DNA of 64,000 nucleotides from Mesotaenium endlicherianum. Lineage: Eukaryota; Streptophyta; Zygnematophyceae; Zygnematales; Mesotaeniaceae. The notes beneath the pieces were generated by a model. The model saw nothing but the letters and a program-made list of their open reading frames with translations, had not been told where the DNA came from and searched no databases. Positions 44,800 through 56,023 of this stretch are shown piece after piece. The stretch covers positions 511,125 to 575,124 of the forward strand of contig WELA01013579.1 in assembly GCA_009602735.1 (NCBI GenBank), in the 5' to 3' direction. Each line of letters starts with the position of its first letter. Within the stretch, counting starts at the first letter, position 1. Both the position numbers and the translations under genes were made by a program.

Positions 44800-46015
44800 A
44801 CTTGACTGATTACATTGCAGTCAGCGGTCGTGGCGGCGTCAAGACCACTGGCAAGGGGTCAATGTCAGTATGCCCCACACCCAGGGATGGGGGAGGTTTT
44901 GACAAGACAGCCGCGAGGCTAGGAGCTGGGGATCAGCAATGAGCCGCCCAGCAAGTACCAGGTCAGGTACTGTGTGACTGGCAGATTAAGCCAGGTCATG
45001 GCTGCAATGCCAAGATAGGTTACGGCCGCCCGGTTGGGAAAACTTGAGCAAGTGGCATTTCCTTGCACGCCGCTCAGGAGTTCTTAGCCATGAGCCAATT
45101 AGGCGTGACTGCCAGCTGAGAAGCTAAGCAGCCACGCACGGCAGTCACAAGATGTGCATGCATGCTGAGTGACTACGAGTTTGAGTTGAGCATGGCTAGG
45201 CAGAAGCAACATGCAGCTAAGTTGTGTGACTAAGCACGGCATTCTCAAGAGATGACGCTGTGTGGTGCCTGCAAAAGGCACGAATCTTGCCTGAGACATG
45301 TCATTCACTCGCACGCACCTTTGCCAAGAAACAGAATGAAAGAGAAGAAGGGCGCGAAGAAGAAGAAGGAGTTCCCAAGGCCATTGGAGGGCCAAAGCCC
45401 CACGCTTCTGACGACGCTGAAGATTCTTCTGTGTATCATAGATAAGTTAGGATTGTAGGAGTTCCCAAGAGGGAATCTCACGATTGAAGAAGGAGAACTG
45501 CAGAATAGAATCTGCTAGGAGATTAGCACAGAGTCAGCTGAACGCCACAAGTGTGTGAAGCAGCCTTAAAATGGTGAGTTGTGTGTTGATTTCCAAGTTC
45601 TCAGAAGTCGCATTCGCATCTCGAAGAGAGAGGGCAGTATTGACAGATAAAGCTCTCAGTGAAGAACTGAGTGAGCCCAGCCTGGCAGTGAAGAGCTGTT
45701 AAGGCGCGGTGTCAAGTGAAGAGCTTGAACCAGGCCAGCATAGACGTAGTTTCAGAGTTTTTGTAAGCTGACTTGTGGAAGTTAAGCGAAAGCCTGAAGG
45801 GCGATTTTCTCTGAATCTGACGTTGCATGTCAAGCTGCTTAGAGTGTGATTTCTGCAAACTACAATTTGCTCACCTGTGAACCCAAGAACCTTAAGGCAT
45901 AAAGCCTATGTGGAAGTAAGAGACTTCCGTCCTACTTCTGAGAACTTGAGTTCTGTGGTTCAGGTGAATAGAAATTCCCAAGCAAATTGGGGATTGAGGC
46001 CTGTGAGGGCTGCCG
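44800..46015 (+). other. Probable 5' leader or LTR region of element C
   Basis: There is no clear gene. The region precedes C gag and, with the hairpin, may hold the C 5' LTR and leader. I could not match it to the presumed 3' LTR start at 59932, nor find a clear primer-binding site, so element boundaries on this side are unresolved. Confidence 0.35.
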
Positions 46016-47375
46016 ATGCTCAACTTGGAAGGGGACCCGGAGAAAATTCAACTGTACATGCGGTTGAGGAGTGGAAGACTCTACTACCCTGTGGAGCCTG
46101 CGGAAGGTTCTGATTCAAGCCAGAGTCCACGAGAAAGTGAGACATCTGAGCACACGGATAACCTGTGGAGTGAGCAACCGTCGAGAGACGAGTCTCGCCA
46201 TACTGCCACAAACGGTGAGAATCCGTATAACGCGCGAGCTTTTGTACCCAATTAGGGGAGAGAGCACGACGTGTGGGATAAAGAGAGTGAGTCTTGGTCA
46301 CCACTCGAGTGATGATAAGGATGAAAATCCCAAGTTCAAGCTGTCTACAAAGTGTTTTAGTGGACGAACCAGTGGAAATAGTCTCACTTTCGAAGAGTTT
46401 GATGAGATCTATTGGGCTGACTTCTTTGAGAAAATCCGAAAGGATTCTTCTTACACTCAGTCACTCGCTTTTATAAGCTTGGTTCAGTACTTGGACAAGG
46501 ATGCCTTGTTGCTGTATCGCCAATTTCGGAAGGATGAGAACCTTACCCAAGAATGGGCGTTTGACGAGCAAAAGAAGGCGAGAGATTTGAAGATCCAGAA
46601 AGAGGCTGCGAAAGCCCGCCTGTCCGCTTTGTCATCAGGAAAAGCGATACCCGCTGCACCTGTTGAGAGCGTAGACTTAGCTGCACTAACACAAGAACTA
46701 ACAGATGCCATGAAGCAACTCACCGAGGATCAGCAGCGAGCGGCTACTCGAGATGATGATGTTGGATCTGTCGCAGAATTGCGTAAAGTGTGTGCAGAAT
46801 TGTCTGAAAAGATTGCTAATGCTCAGGAACGAGTAACACGCAGAGCTGCACCTTTTACAGGGCAGCATGGTGATAGTGTCACCACGGAAGCAAGCCATGC
46901 GCAAGCGTTAGCTAGTTGCCGTAGGGATATGGAGGCTGGAGATGACCAGTTAGACTCTGAGCACTGTCTGCATCGTTTCTTTAAGTTGCTTGAAGCAACA
47001 TTCCCAGAGGATCGCAGTCTTAAAGTGCACCGCTATGTGCATTTTGTCCGTTAGAAGAACGAGACAGTGATGGAGGTCAAATCCAGATTGGTAGACCTTG
47101 CCAAGAAGGCAGGAATCTATGAGCCTAGGATTGTGGCTGACAAATTCTTATTGTGTCTAGGTAAAGATACAGATTGGGAGGTCGAGACGCACCTATCTGC
47201 GAAACGCGAAATCGACTGGAACATCGACGAGGCTGCTGAAATAGCACGCAATGTCAAGGAAGGTAAAGTCTGGTACAAGGAGGCTTCCAGGACGCTTATG
47301 GCTCCTGAGAGAAGGGAGGAATCCTTTCAGCCCAAGGCCAATAGCTCTAACTTTCAGTTTAAGAAAAAGAGCTGA
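46016..47375 (+). pseudogene. Family C gag
   Basis: The N-terminus is best read from 46016 (MLNLEGDPEKIQLYMRLRSG, then PVEPAEGSDSSQSP), open to 46255. The main gag frame continues to 47054 in another phase, with FEEFDEIYWADFFEKIRKDS, a Lys/Ala-rich helix, LTDAMKQLTEDQQRAATRDD and HCLHRFFKLLEATFPEDRSL. An in-frame TAG at 47052-47054 is followed by the same frame to 47375 (MEVKSRLVDLAKKAGIYEPR, then EIARNVKEGKVWYKEASRTL), so the TAG is a nonsense change or a read-through site. No CCHC knuckle is seen. Identity as gag rests on position and composition. Confidence 0.65.
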
Positions 47376-49466
47376 GAAAAAGGGTAATCAGAAGTATGAT
47401 GCTATGAGTGCAGAGATTGCAGAGTTGAAAGCTCAATTTGCAAGACTAAATGTGCCTAATGTTTATTATGACGCAGATGTGGCCGAAAAGACCGTCTGCA
47501 AAGGCGAGAAGCTGACGCCTGAGAAGGCCGTGGCTGCAACGGCTGCGGAGCGCGCAGATCATGACCGTCTGGTTCCAAGGAATGCTGGGAAGCTTCCTCA
47601 AACCTTTCGGATCACTCTCGATGAGAACGAGATTGCGCAGCTACGACAAGCCAAGCCTGGGCCACGCAAGACATTTAGTTTTTCGCTGGAAAAGCTGAAA
47701 GCTCTGGTGGAACACCGAATTCAGCACATTCCTTGTCTTTCACTCGCTGATCTGCGTCTTACATACCCTTTCGCGATTGAGGAAGCCGGACAGCAGCTGG
47801 ACCTAGCTGAGGAAGGCGCTAACAGCGCTTCGCTGCCTACTAATTTCAGCACTGTGAGAGTGCAGAACAAGGATAGAGTTTTGACGTTTAACAACTGGGC
47901 CGCTCCCAATATCCTATTGGACACTGGCGCACAGCCAGTAATCTTGGGAAAGCGAGTTGTGAAAGCTCTGGGATTGACGGCGAGGGACCTGAAAAAAAGT
48001 CCTTTCCAGTTGAGGACTGCATCTGGGCAGATTTCAAAGTCTTGTGGAATCACCCGCAAGCCTGTGGAAAACACAGTAAACTTGGGGAAACCTGAGGAAG
48101 CGTCACTGTTCATAGGATGTACGGTGACAGAGGCAGAAAACTATGATGTTCTATTGGGGACAGAAGCTCTGATTCCCCTGGGTATGGTCATTGACCTGCG
48201 GAAGCAGAGGGTGACTTACAAGTCGACAGATCGGCAGCCGACAGGAGAAATTCCCGTAAAAATGGTTTGCTCGGGAGAAGCAAACTACGGATTGCTAGAC
48301 CGCTGTGTGAATGACGAGTATTCAGACCATTATGACCTCATCATGCAACGCAAAGAGAAGATCTACACCAGCATCAACATGCCGACTCCCTTGGTTTGGC
48401 AACCTTGGATTATGGAGCAACTAGAAGCTGTGAGTAACAGGGACCGTGGCCCGCAAGAGCTGCTGCCAGTTCCTTATCCAGTTAAGACTGCTCCCAATTT
48501 GATGCCTGGAGTAGACCCATTGCCGCAAGGCATTGTGAGGATGGAAGATTCTTTTCGCAGGAGAGGAGTAGTAGTGCTCGAATTGTTCGCCGAACTTGGT
48601 ATTGGAACCATCGCACTGATTCAGCGAGGTATCCGGGTATCCAAAGTGCTGTATGTGGACAATGATGAGAATGTTTTTACAACATTTGAAGAGGTCATGA
48701 GTCAGATGCGGCAAATGTACCATTTCAAGGCATTGGTGCCCACTAGTGTGGTGCGTCTTGCTGGAGGAAACATTCTCGATGTGAAGTCTGAGGACCTGTA
48801 TGGTTACAGGATTGACTGGATTTTTGCGAGATTCCCTTGTCAACCTTTCTCGCAAGCTGGGAACAGGAGGGGATTCAATGACCCGCGAGCACAACACTGG
48901 GGAAGGATGGTGAAGATCATCAGTATGCTGCGGGAACGCCAGCATCTCTACCCACCAGTGTTTGTGATTGAGAATGTACATCCAGGGATGGATTACAACC
49001 AGATGAAGCCAGGAGATCCATGGCTGGTCTTCGACTCCACCCTGGGTCATCATGTATTGATCAACGACGCCAGGCACGGAGGACTCTCACATCGAGCCAG
49101 ACTATTCTGGACCAACGGCATGTCCAATGAAATCTTGAGGGAGATGGAGGAGATTACGCGGCGCCCGCCAACGGCAGTATCTGTGGGAGAAGCACTGATG
49201 GTGAAAACCAAGCCAGTGATCAGGAGGGATTCCTACCCACAGTACGTCGTCAACGAGCCAGGCCGGCCAAGAGTGGTGCTGCCCACCTTCACAGCATACC
49301 CAGGATCACGCGCTTTCGTGAATGGAGGACCAGGAATGGTCAAAGATGTGCACGACAGAGAAGCTCAGTGGAGAGAGCCGACAGCTGAAGAGAAGGGAAG
49401 GTGCCTGGGGGTACCCAACTCCATTGCACAAGAAATTGTTGCAAAGGTGGGACAGGATAACGCTGG
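47251..49466 (+). CDS. Protease-DNA (cytosine-5) methyltransferase polyprotein, main part
   Basis: One open frame fuses a retroviral-type aspartic protease to a C5-cytosine DNA methyltransferase. Numbering from 47251, the protease active site is LLDTGAQPV (DTGA at 224-227) with YDVLLGTEALIPLG near 298-311. Methyltransferase motifs are I at 442-453 (VLELFAELGIGT), IV with catalytic Cys530 (PCQPFSQAG), VI (FVIENV, 571-576), a DNMT3/DRM-like SHRARLFW (613-620) and EEKGRCLGVP (713-722). B3 interrupts after residue 739; the domain resumes in frame at 55613. The true start is uncertain because the first about 40 residues overlap gag in another frame. The predicted activity, transfer of methyl groups from S-adenosylmethionine to DNA cytosines, is inferred from the motifs. 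Confidence 0.88.
49462..49466. repeat. Target-site duplication of B3, left copy
   Basis: GCTGG here is repeated at 55610-55614 after the other LTR. A perfect 5-bp duplication marks the insertion into the methyltransferase frame. Confidence 0.93.
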
Positions 49467-50210
49467 TGAAAGGGGCAGAGTGCCCTAGTGGAAGCGTAGT
49501 GACTCACGAGGAAAGGAACTAGTTGCCATCATACTAGAGAGTGCAGCGGCATATCACTAACAAAGCTTAGGAAAATTACTCAACATTTTGAGTAGCAGGG
49601 AACTGCTCACAAATGATGTAGGATGAAAGGCCTTGTCATTACAAACCCGTAGGAATTTACAGAAGTGAAAGCTGATAAGAAACAAAGGAGTTATGCCTAT
49701 TTATAATTTTCTGCCTAAGTTCTCCTCCCTAGGAGGAAGCTACGGATTTTCCTAAGTGTTCGTCAAATCGTCCCTTCCAGAATATTCGTGAGTAAGCCAG
49801 ATCAGTCTAATCTGACGTGTCGGGCCGAATTGACGTCCACATACATGCATCGACATTACTAGAATATTCTATCTTAGACGCGCTAGGCTAAACCGAAACT
49901 TCTAGGTAAATCGACCTAGTCGGCACTCCGCGTCAGCCGAACTTACGTGAAGGTTCGAGTTCATTCTAACGGGCCAGATCGCTCGACGCTGTCGGTCAAT
50001 CCGACGGTCGCGCTCACCGCGAATTAAGGACAGTCGTCAACCGACCTCAAAACTAATTAAACTTCGGAAATCCATAACTCTCTCAATACTTGACCAAATT
50101 CGATGAACTTTATATCAAAATGACCACAAAAATACACTCTAAACTACTATACAATCAAAATATACTTTCATGATACTCAAAAATGCACTTCATAAACCTA
50201 TGACCTTACA
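49467..50210 (-). repeat. 3' LTR of B3
   Basis: 744 bp; in element sense TGTAAGGTCATAGG to CCCTTTCA. The pol stop codon (50198-50200) lies 13 bp inside this LTR. Confidence 0.96.
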
Positions 50211-53200
50211 TCATCCCCCTTCTCATGATGCGACGTCCTCGACGCATTCTGCAGATAACGTCTCAACTTACTCTTACAATGAGTCAAGTTGGCCTCTGGC
50301 TCCCAAGTGTTGTCGTCCGCATGGTAGCCTTTCCACTTGACCAGATACTCTTGGACAACTCGTTGACCTCGCTTGACTCGTCGATCGCCGACAATCGCCT
50401 CCACTTCATACTCCAATACATCATCGATCTCGACCGGTGGTGGCGGTGTAGGTAGTCGTCCTGGATGTCCTTCATTCGGGTCAACGTATGGCCGCAGACA
50501 ACTGACATGGAACACATCATGGATACGCCAGCCTGAAGGAAGTTCCAACTTGTAGGCCACTGGATTCACCTGCTTGAGCACTACAAAGGGACCTGTAAAC
50601 CGTGCCCGCAGTTTCCTCTTGCCTGTGAAAGGTAGGTTCTCTGTGGACAAGAGTACTTTGTCGCCCACTTGGAATGTCACTTCCCTCCTGTGCTTGTTAG
50701 CATGCTTGACCTGCTCTTGTTGTGCCTTCCGAATACACGTCTTCGCCATATCCCAAGTCTTGGCCATCTGCTCCATAAAAGCTTGTGTAGTAGGAACCTG
50801 AGTCTCCTTGGCCTTCTCCAACAAGATGTTCCCTGGATGATATACTTCTCTCCCATAAACCATAGCGAATGGTGACTGCTTGGTCGATCCCTGCATGCTG
50901 TTGTTGTAGGCAAACTCCAATCCTGGCAGCTTCTTGTCCCACTCTGAAGGGTCCTCCATAGTGAAACTCCTGAGCACCTCTTGCAGAGTTCTGTTGAGCC
51001 TCTCACTCTGCCCGTCTGTCTGAGGGTGATAGGAAGTGCTCATACTCAGCTTGGTCCCCATCAAAGTAAACAATGACCGCCAAAAGTTGCTAGTAAACCT
51101 TGGATCCCGATCTGAAACAATCACCTTCGGCAACCCATGTAGCCTGAAAATATGATCAAAGAATAGCCGTGCCACATCTGCTGCCGTAGAAGTCTCCTTC
51201 ATGGGAATGAAGTGAGCCATCTTGCTGAGTCTGTCAGACACAACCCATACTGCATCGTGCCCTTGACCACTGACTGGTAACGATGTGATGAAGTCCATAG
51301 CAATCTGCTCCCAAGGATACTCTGGAATAGGCAGGGGCTGCAATGTACCTCCCTTCTTTTGATTTGGTGTCTTGTTTCTCTGGCACGCATCGCAACTCCT
51401 GATCCACTCCTCGATGTCCTTGTCCATATTTCTCCAGTAGTATTCCCGCTTCAGCACGCTTGCCGTCTTCTCGCTTCCAAAGTGTCCAGCATATAAGCAG
51501 TCATGATGCTCCGCAAGTAGTAAGTCTCGTAGCTCCTTGATGTCAGGTACCACCACTCTCTTGGAATCACCATAATACCATATGCCGTCCTTCTTCTGCA
51601 TACTCGAGTTGGACTCAGCTGCTCCACCATCAGCAAACTCTGGGTCCTCCTCATAACCTCTTTGAAGCTTCTCCTTGAAGTCCATATTCTCCTTGATGAC
51701 TGAGACAGCTGCAAGGTCACACCTCCTGGATAAAGCGTCTGCAGGGTTGATCTTCCCAGGTAAGTACTCAATCTTGTGGTCGAACTGTTGCAGAAACTCC
51801 ATCCACCTTGCTTGTCTTGGTGTCAACGTTGGCTGCGTCATAAACTTCTCCAAGCTCTTGTGGTCGGTCTTGATGAACACCTTCCGGCCGTCCACATAAC
51901 ATCGCCAAATCCTCAAAGCCTGGATAATAGCCAACATCTCTCGCTCGTGTGCTGCATAGTTCTGCTCTGCAGGACTCAACTTCCTGCTCTCATATGCCAC
52001 AGGCTGCAATCCTTTGCCCTGGTCCTGGAGAAGAATGGCTCCCACTGCAAAGTTTGACGCGTCTGTGATGATGGTGAAAGGAAGCTCTGGACTGGCAATT
52101 GCCAACACAGGTGCCTGTGTTAACAGCTCTTTAATCTTCTCGAAGGCTTGCTGCTCCTTGTCACCCCATAGCCACTTCTCCTGCTTCTTCAACATGTCCG
52201 TGAGCGGTGCACACACCTTGGCAAATCCTTCAATGAAACGTCGATAATAATTCGCCATGCCGAGGAAACTCCTGAGTTGATGAATATCAGCAGGTACCGG
52301 CCAATCTCTGACTGCTTGCACCTTCTTCTGCTCCACCTTGACTCCTTCAGCTCCCACTATGTGTCCAAGAAACTCGACCTCCTTGAGACAGAAGTCGCAC
52401 TTGCTCATCTTCCCATACAGCTTCTGATCTCTCAAGACCTCCAACACCTTCCTCAGATGCTCCACATGCTCTTCCAAGGTCTTCGAATAGATCAGGATGT
52501 CGTCCAAAAATACCACCACAAACTGGTCCAAGTAGGGTCTGAAGATACTATTCATGAGTCCCATGAATGTAGCAGGTGCATTAGTCAATCCAAAAGGCAT
52601 GACTGTGAACTCGAACAAACCATAGCGAGTTCTGAAAGCAGTCTTCTGAACGTCTCCTTCCGCAATCCGTACCTGGTGATAGCCACTCCTCAAATCGATC
52701 TTCGAGAAATACTTCGCCCCGACAAGCCTGTCAATCAACTCGTCCACTCGTGGAAGTGGGTACCTGTTCTTGATGGTGACCTTGTTGAGTGCCCGGTAGT
52801 CGACACACATCCTCATAGTCCCATCCTTCTTCTTCACAAATAAGACTGGCGCTGCAAATGGAGACTCGCTGGGTCGGATGAATCCCTTCTCCAATAACTC
52901 CGTCAGTTGCTTCTTTAACTCATCCAACTCCGCAAACGATTGTCGATAGGCGGGTCTCACTGGTGGCTTGCTCCCTGGTTCCAACTCAATCTTGTGCTCC
53001 ATAGCTCTCTGTGGAGGTAATCCTGCAGGTAGCTCCTCAGGAAATACGCACTTGAACTCCTCCAACAGCGCCTTAATTTGGGCAGGCATCTCAGCAGGCT
53101 TCTTCTCTTGAGCAGTTGGGCTCTGCTCCTTCTGAGCAAGGGGATCAGACACCACTACTTGCTCCTCCGGCGATGTACATTCGCCCAGGCTGTTAGGATT

Positions 53201-53881
53201 CACGCTTGCTCCATCTGATGACCTGGCCAGGGCCACCGAAACAAGGTACATCTCCTTCACCTGATTCGCCCTGCATAGCTTCTTAACTTGCAGGCTCGAC
53301 AGAAGACAGTTACTTGTGGTCGTATCTACCTCCACCTGTTTCGCTGTCTCCATTCGACCATCACGCCCTTGGACTTTCACTTGTCCTGTGCTCCAGTGCA
53401 CTTGAGGGTTGGCTTTCCTTAGCCATGGTCGGCCCAATATCACCTCATGGTGACCCAACTCTGCCTGCTCCATAACTTCCTTACTCCGGTGCCCCGCTAC
53501 TTCCACGTGAATAGCTTCCGTAGGTGCACCACACTTGAGTCTCTGCCCATTTGCCAAAATTGCCTCCTTAGGCTCATAATGCTTCTGCACAGGGACTCGC
53601 CACTCTTTCACCAGCTTCTTGTGCACAAAGTTTGCACTTGCGCCACTGTCGACCATACACTTCGCATTGTTGCCGTCGACCACTCCTTCCACGATGATAG
53701 GCTTGTCAACGTCTCGTCCTTTGCTTCTCGGCAGGCTCCTGGGGATAACCTCCTTGTGAGTTCTCGTCTTCACGCCAGTAGACACCCCAGAACGACTTAC
53801 TGGCGTCCTCCTTTTTCCTGCTGTTGAGGTTGCTTCGCCTTCACATGACAGTCTCGAGCCAGATGTCCAAGCTTGCCGCAA
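50198..53881 (-). CDS. Family B pol polyprotein (protease, RT, RNase H, integrase, chromodomain)
   Basis: The 1,227-codon frame is intact. Residue positions: protease DSGA at 78-81; RT about 320-515 with [10 protein letters not shown], Asp397 in [10 protein letters not shown] and FLDDILIYS at 459-467; RNase H from about 605 ([16 protein letters not shown]); integrase zinc region with His residues near 794 and 801 and Cys831/Cys834 (CDACQRNK); integrase core Asp864 (AMDF), Asp925 (SDRDPRF) and Glu961 (SERLNR), a D-D-35-E spacing; [10 protein letters not shown]-type C-terminal fold; chromodomain about 1155-1215 with [19 protein letters not shown]. The frame overlaps gag by 85 bp in -1 phase, so the upstream residues before about 25 are unlikely to be a separate start. 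The terminal codons overlap the polypurine tract and LTR. Chromodomains in this class direct integration to chromatin. Confidence 0.96.
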   Translation of the reverse strand: MRQAWTSGSRLSCEGEATSTAGKRRTPVSRSGVSTGVKTRTHKEVIPRSLPRSKGRDVDKPIIVEGVVDGNNAKCMVDSGASANFVHKKLVKEWRVPVQKHYEPKEAILANGQRLKCGAPTEAIHVEVAGHRSKEVMEQAELGHHEVILGRPWLRKANPQVHWSTGQVKVQGRDGRMETAKQVEVDTTTSNCLLSSLQVKKLCRANQVKEMYLVSVALARSSDGASVNPNSLGECTSPEEQVVVSDPLAQKEQSPTAQEKKPAEMPAQIKALLEEFKCVFPEELPAGLPPQRAMEHKIELEPGSKPPVRPAYRQSFAELDELKKQLTELLEKGFIRPSESPFAAPVLFVKKKDGTMRMCVDYRALNKVTIKNRYPLPRVDELIDRLVGAKYFSKIDLRSGYHQVRIAEGDVQKTAFRTRYGLFEFTVMPFGLTNAPATFMGLMNSIFRPYLDQFVVVFLDDILIYSKTLEEHVEHLRKVLEVLRDQKLYGKMSKCDFCLKEVEFLGHIVGAEGVKVEQKKVQAVRDWPVPADIHQLRSFLGMANYYRRFIEGFAKVCAPLTDMLKKQEKWLWGDKEQQAFEKIKELLTQAPVLAIASPELPFTIITDASNFAVGAILLQDQGKGLQPVAYESRKLSPAEQNYAAHEREMLAIIQALRIWRCYVDGRKVFIKTDHKSLEKFMTQPTLTPRQARWMEFLQQFDHKIEYLPGKINPADALSRRCDLAAVSVIKENMDFKEKLQRGYEEDPEFADGGAAESNSSMQKKDGIWYYGDSKRVVVPDIKELRDLLLAEHHDCLYAGHFGSEKTASVLKREYYWRNMDKDIEEWIRSCDACQRNKTPNQKKGGTLQPLPIPEYPWEQIAMDFITSLPVSGQGHDAVWVVSDRLSKMAHFIPMKETSTAADVARLFFDHIFRLHGLPKVIVSDRDPRFTSNFWRSLFTLMGTKLSMSTSYHPQTDGQSERLNRTLQEVLRSFTMEDPSEWDKKLPGLEFAYNNSMQGSTKQSPFAMVYGREVYHPGNILLEKAKETQVPTTQAFMEQMAKTWDMAKTCIRKAQQEQVKHANKHRREVTFQVGDKVLLSTENLPFTGKRKLRARFTGPFVVLKQVNPVAYKLELPSGWRIHDVFHVSCLRPYVDPNEGHPGRLPTPPPPVEIDDVLEYEVEAIVGDRRVKRGQRVVQEYLVKWKGYHADDNTWEPEANLTHCKSKLRRYLQNASRTSHHEKGDDVRS

Positions 53882-54828
53882 CTATAGCACGGTCCTCTCG
53901 GCTTGAAATTCTGCTGCCTGCGCTGGTACTGCACAAGTCCCAACTCCATGGGTACTGGACCTTGAACACTCGTGCTTGGCGCTTGAGATCCAAAGTGTCG
54001 ATATCCTCCAAAGTTGTGGCTGCCCCACTGCCTCTGACTATACTCCACAGCGTCGACCCTTGTTGCCAATGCCATCATTTCTCCAAGACTGGTAGGGTCC
54101 TTGAGCGCCACTTCCTTGGCCACAGTTGGCTTGAGTCCCCTCTTGAACTTGTCCATCATCTCCGACTCGTGCATGGATGGACATTGAAGCACCAGCTCGT
54201 TGAAGCGCGATACATACTCCTGAACGCTTCCTCGCTGACGAAGGCGCACCAATAGATCTCGAGCGGTAGCCTCGGGTGCAATAGGTTGAAATTGCCTCTT
54301 CAAGCCTTCAAATAGCTGATCAACAGTAGCAGGAACTCCAGACAGCTGCTCTTCTCGTTCATACCAAGCTCCAGCACTCTTCTGCAGCAAAGTTATGACA
54401 AAGGCGACTTGCCTGTCGGGCGTGAGCGCAGAATACTCCATAAACTTCTTCACTCCAAAAATCCATTGATGAACAGGCGGCGATCCACGCTCTCCAGTAT
54501 AAACTTCAGGCTTAGGTGCACGCACTCCTGATGCGGGTGGAATAACTGGTTGCACCACTGGGTTAACATGAATCGGTGGTACAACAGGTGCAGGTGCCGA
54601 ACTCGTCGAAGCGGCGTTCCCCATAACAACTCGCACCATTCTCTCCACCTCCGCGCGCATATTTTGTTGAAACTGGGTGTAGACTTCTCCTCCAATTGCA
54701 TTTGCCATTTGTCTTAGCATCGCCTGCATCTCTTGTTGCTCTCTGGTCATTGTTGGTGCTGCCTGCTGCCCCGCGCGCTCAACATGCTCGACATGTTCGC
54801 CTCCTCCAGCTGCCGGCTGCGACTCCAT
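53797..54828 (-). CDS. Family B gag
   Basis: The 343-codon frame is intact and starts [17 protein letters not shown], 38 bp inside the LTR-proximal leader after the primer site. It has a Gln/Ala-rich N-terminus, a Pro/Val-rich linker ([20 protein letters not shown]), the retrotransposon capsid region ([40 protein letters not shown]) and one zinc knuckle [14 protein letters not shown] at about 314-327 (C-x2-C-x4-H-x4-C). It ends QQQEKGGRQ. Pol overlaps in the -1 frame, and an A-rich run (GGAAAAAGG, about 53810-53818) lies in the overlap as a candidate slip site. Role: particle formation and RNA binding. Confidence 0.94.
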   Translation of the reverse strand: MESQPAAGGGEHVEHVERAGQQAAPTMTREQQEMQAMLRQMANAIGGEVYTQFQQNMRAEVERMVRVVMGNAASTSSAPAPVVPPIHVNPVVQPVIPPASGVRAPKPEVYTGERGSPPVHQWIFGVKKFMEYSALTPDRQVAFVITLLQKSAGAWYEREEQLSGVPATVDQLFEGLKRQFQPIAPEATARDLLVRLRQRGSVQEYVSRFNELVLQCPSMHESEMMDKFKRGLKPTVAKEVALKDPTSLGEMMALATRVDAVEYSQRQWGSHNFGGYRHFGSQAPSTSVQGPVPMELGLVQYQRRQQNFKPRGPCYSCGKLGHLARDCHVKAKQPQQQEKGGRQ

Positions 54829-54851
54829 AATATAATATGCAAACTAGCCCT

Positions 54852-54863
54852 GCTCCGATACCA
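54852..54863 (-). other. Primer-binding site of B3
   Basis: On the minus strand this reads TGGTATCGGAGC, two bases after the 5' LTR, one change from the initiator tRNA(Met) consensus TGGTATCAGAGC. Confidence 0.82.
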
Positions 54864-54865
54864 GA

Positions 54866-55609
54866 TGAAAGGGGCAAAGTGCCCTAGTGGAAGCGTAGTG
54901 ACTCACGAGGAAAGGAACTAGTTGCCATCATACTAGAGAGTGCAGCGGCATATCACTAACAAAGCTTAGGAAAATTACTCAACATTTTGAGTAGCAAGAA
55001 ACTGCTCACAAATGATGTAGGATGAAAGGCCTTGTCATTACAAACCCGTAGAAATTTACAGAAGTGAAAACTGATAAGAAACAAAGAAGTTATGCCTATT
55101 TATAATTTTCTGCCTAAGTGCTCCTCCCTAGGAGGAAGCTACGGATTTTCCTAAGTGTTCGTCAAATCGTCCCTTCCAGAATATTCGTGAGTAAGCCAGA
55201 TCAGTCTAATCTGACGTGTCGGGCCGAATTGACGTCCACATACATGCATCGACATTACTAGAATATTCTATCTTAGACGCGCTAGGTTAAACCGAAACTT
55301 CTAGGTAAATCGACCTAGTCGGCACTCCGCGTCAGCCGAACTTACGTGAAGGTTCGAGTTCATTCTAACGGGCCAGATCGCTCGACGCTGTCGGTCAATC
55401 CGACGGTCGCGCTCACCGCGAATTAAGGACAGTCGTCAACCGACCTCAAAACTAATTAAACTTCGGAAATCCATAACTCTCTCAATACTTGACCAAATTC
55501 GATGAACTTTATATCAAAATGACCACAAAAATACACTCTAAACTACTATACAATCAAAATATACTTTCATGATACTCAAAAATGCACTTCATAAACCTAT
55601 GACCTTACA
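54866..55609 (-). repeat. 5' LTR of B3
   Basis: 744 bp, same length as the 3' LTR. It is followed on the plus strand by the right GCTGG copy at 55610-55614. Confidence 0.96.
55096..55104 (-). promoter_or_regulatory. TATA box of the B3 5' LTR
   Basis: On the minus strand TATAAATAG, followed by GCATAAC. It is kept in every family B LTR in the window and is a plausible core promoter. Confidence 0.6.
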
Positions 55610-56023
55610 GCTGGGAAGATATTCGGCAATATGATTGGGCATCACTCCATGACATGGTTGGTAGAGACGATTATGACTTGGCAACAGATGACGTACTCTG
55701 ACAAGCCTATGCCCAGGCCGAGGCCGGTAACGATTGGAGTCCATGTGGTGCCAACCTCTGATCAGAGAGCTATCAGGGAAGCGTATCAGCGACAAAAAGA
55801 ATATGCTGTTGAGAGAGACGCAGCTGAGGCTGACCAAGATGAAACACTCAGAGAAACCAGAGTGGTGGGGCTGACCAGGTGTCAAGACATATTGACGCGA
55901 ATTAACACTCGGATGGCGGTTCTACACGACCCGCTGGAAAGAGAGCTGCGGAGGCTGCGAGAAGACGTAACCATGGAAGACCAGGCAACTGGTGCAGCAA
56001 ACCCTCTGGGAGCGCTGCAGTAA
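55610..56023 (+). CDS. C-terminal end of the methyltransferase and start of the spacer (element C)
   Basis: After the B3 insertion the frame left at 49466 resumes. Reading across a single GCTGG gives KVGQDNAG joined to KIFGNMIGHHSMTWLVETIM. The GN...S...W-L-V segment fits motif X, the last methyltransferase motif, which packs against motif I. The frame then passes into charged sequence (AYQRQKEYAVERDAAEADQD, LTRINTRMAVLHDPLERELR) and ends at TAA 56021-56023. The rest looks like linker rather than enzyme. The continuity supports a once intact gene; the motif X call is by pattern. Confidence 0.72.
   Translation, partial: AGKIFGNMIGHHSMTWLVETIMTWQQMTYSDKPMPRPRPVTIGVHVVPTSDQRAIREAYQRQKEYAVERDAAEADQDETLRETRVVGLTRCQDILTRINTRMAVLHDPLERELRRLREDVTMEDQATGAANPLGALQ

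Larger units (their letters stand above)
49467..55609 (-). mobile_element. Complete, apparently coding-intact family B chromovirus (B3)
   Basis: The element spans 6,143 bp with two 744-bp LTRs, a perfect GCTGG duplication, a Met-tRNA-type primer site, uninterrupted gag (343 codons) and pol (1,227 codons) in overlapping frames, and a polypurine tract. The LTRs differ at a handful of sites that I could see, mostly G/A or C/T. It is the only element here without visible coding lesions, so it is probably the youngest and possibly autonomous. Confidence 0.96.
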
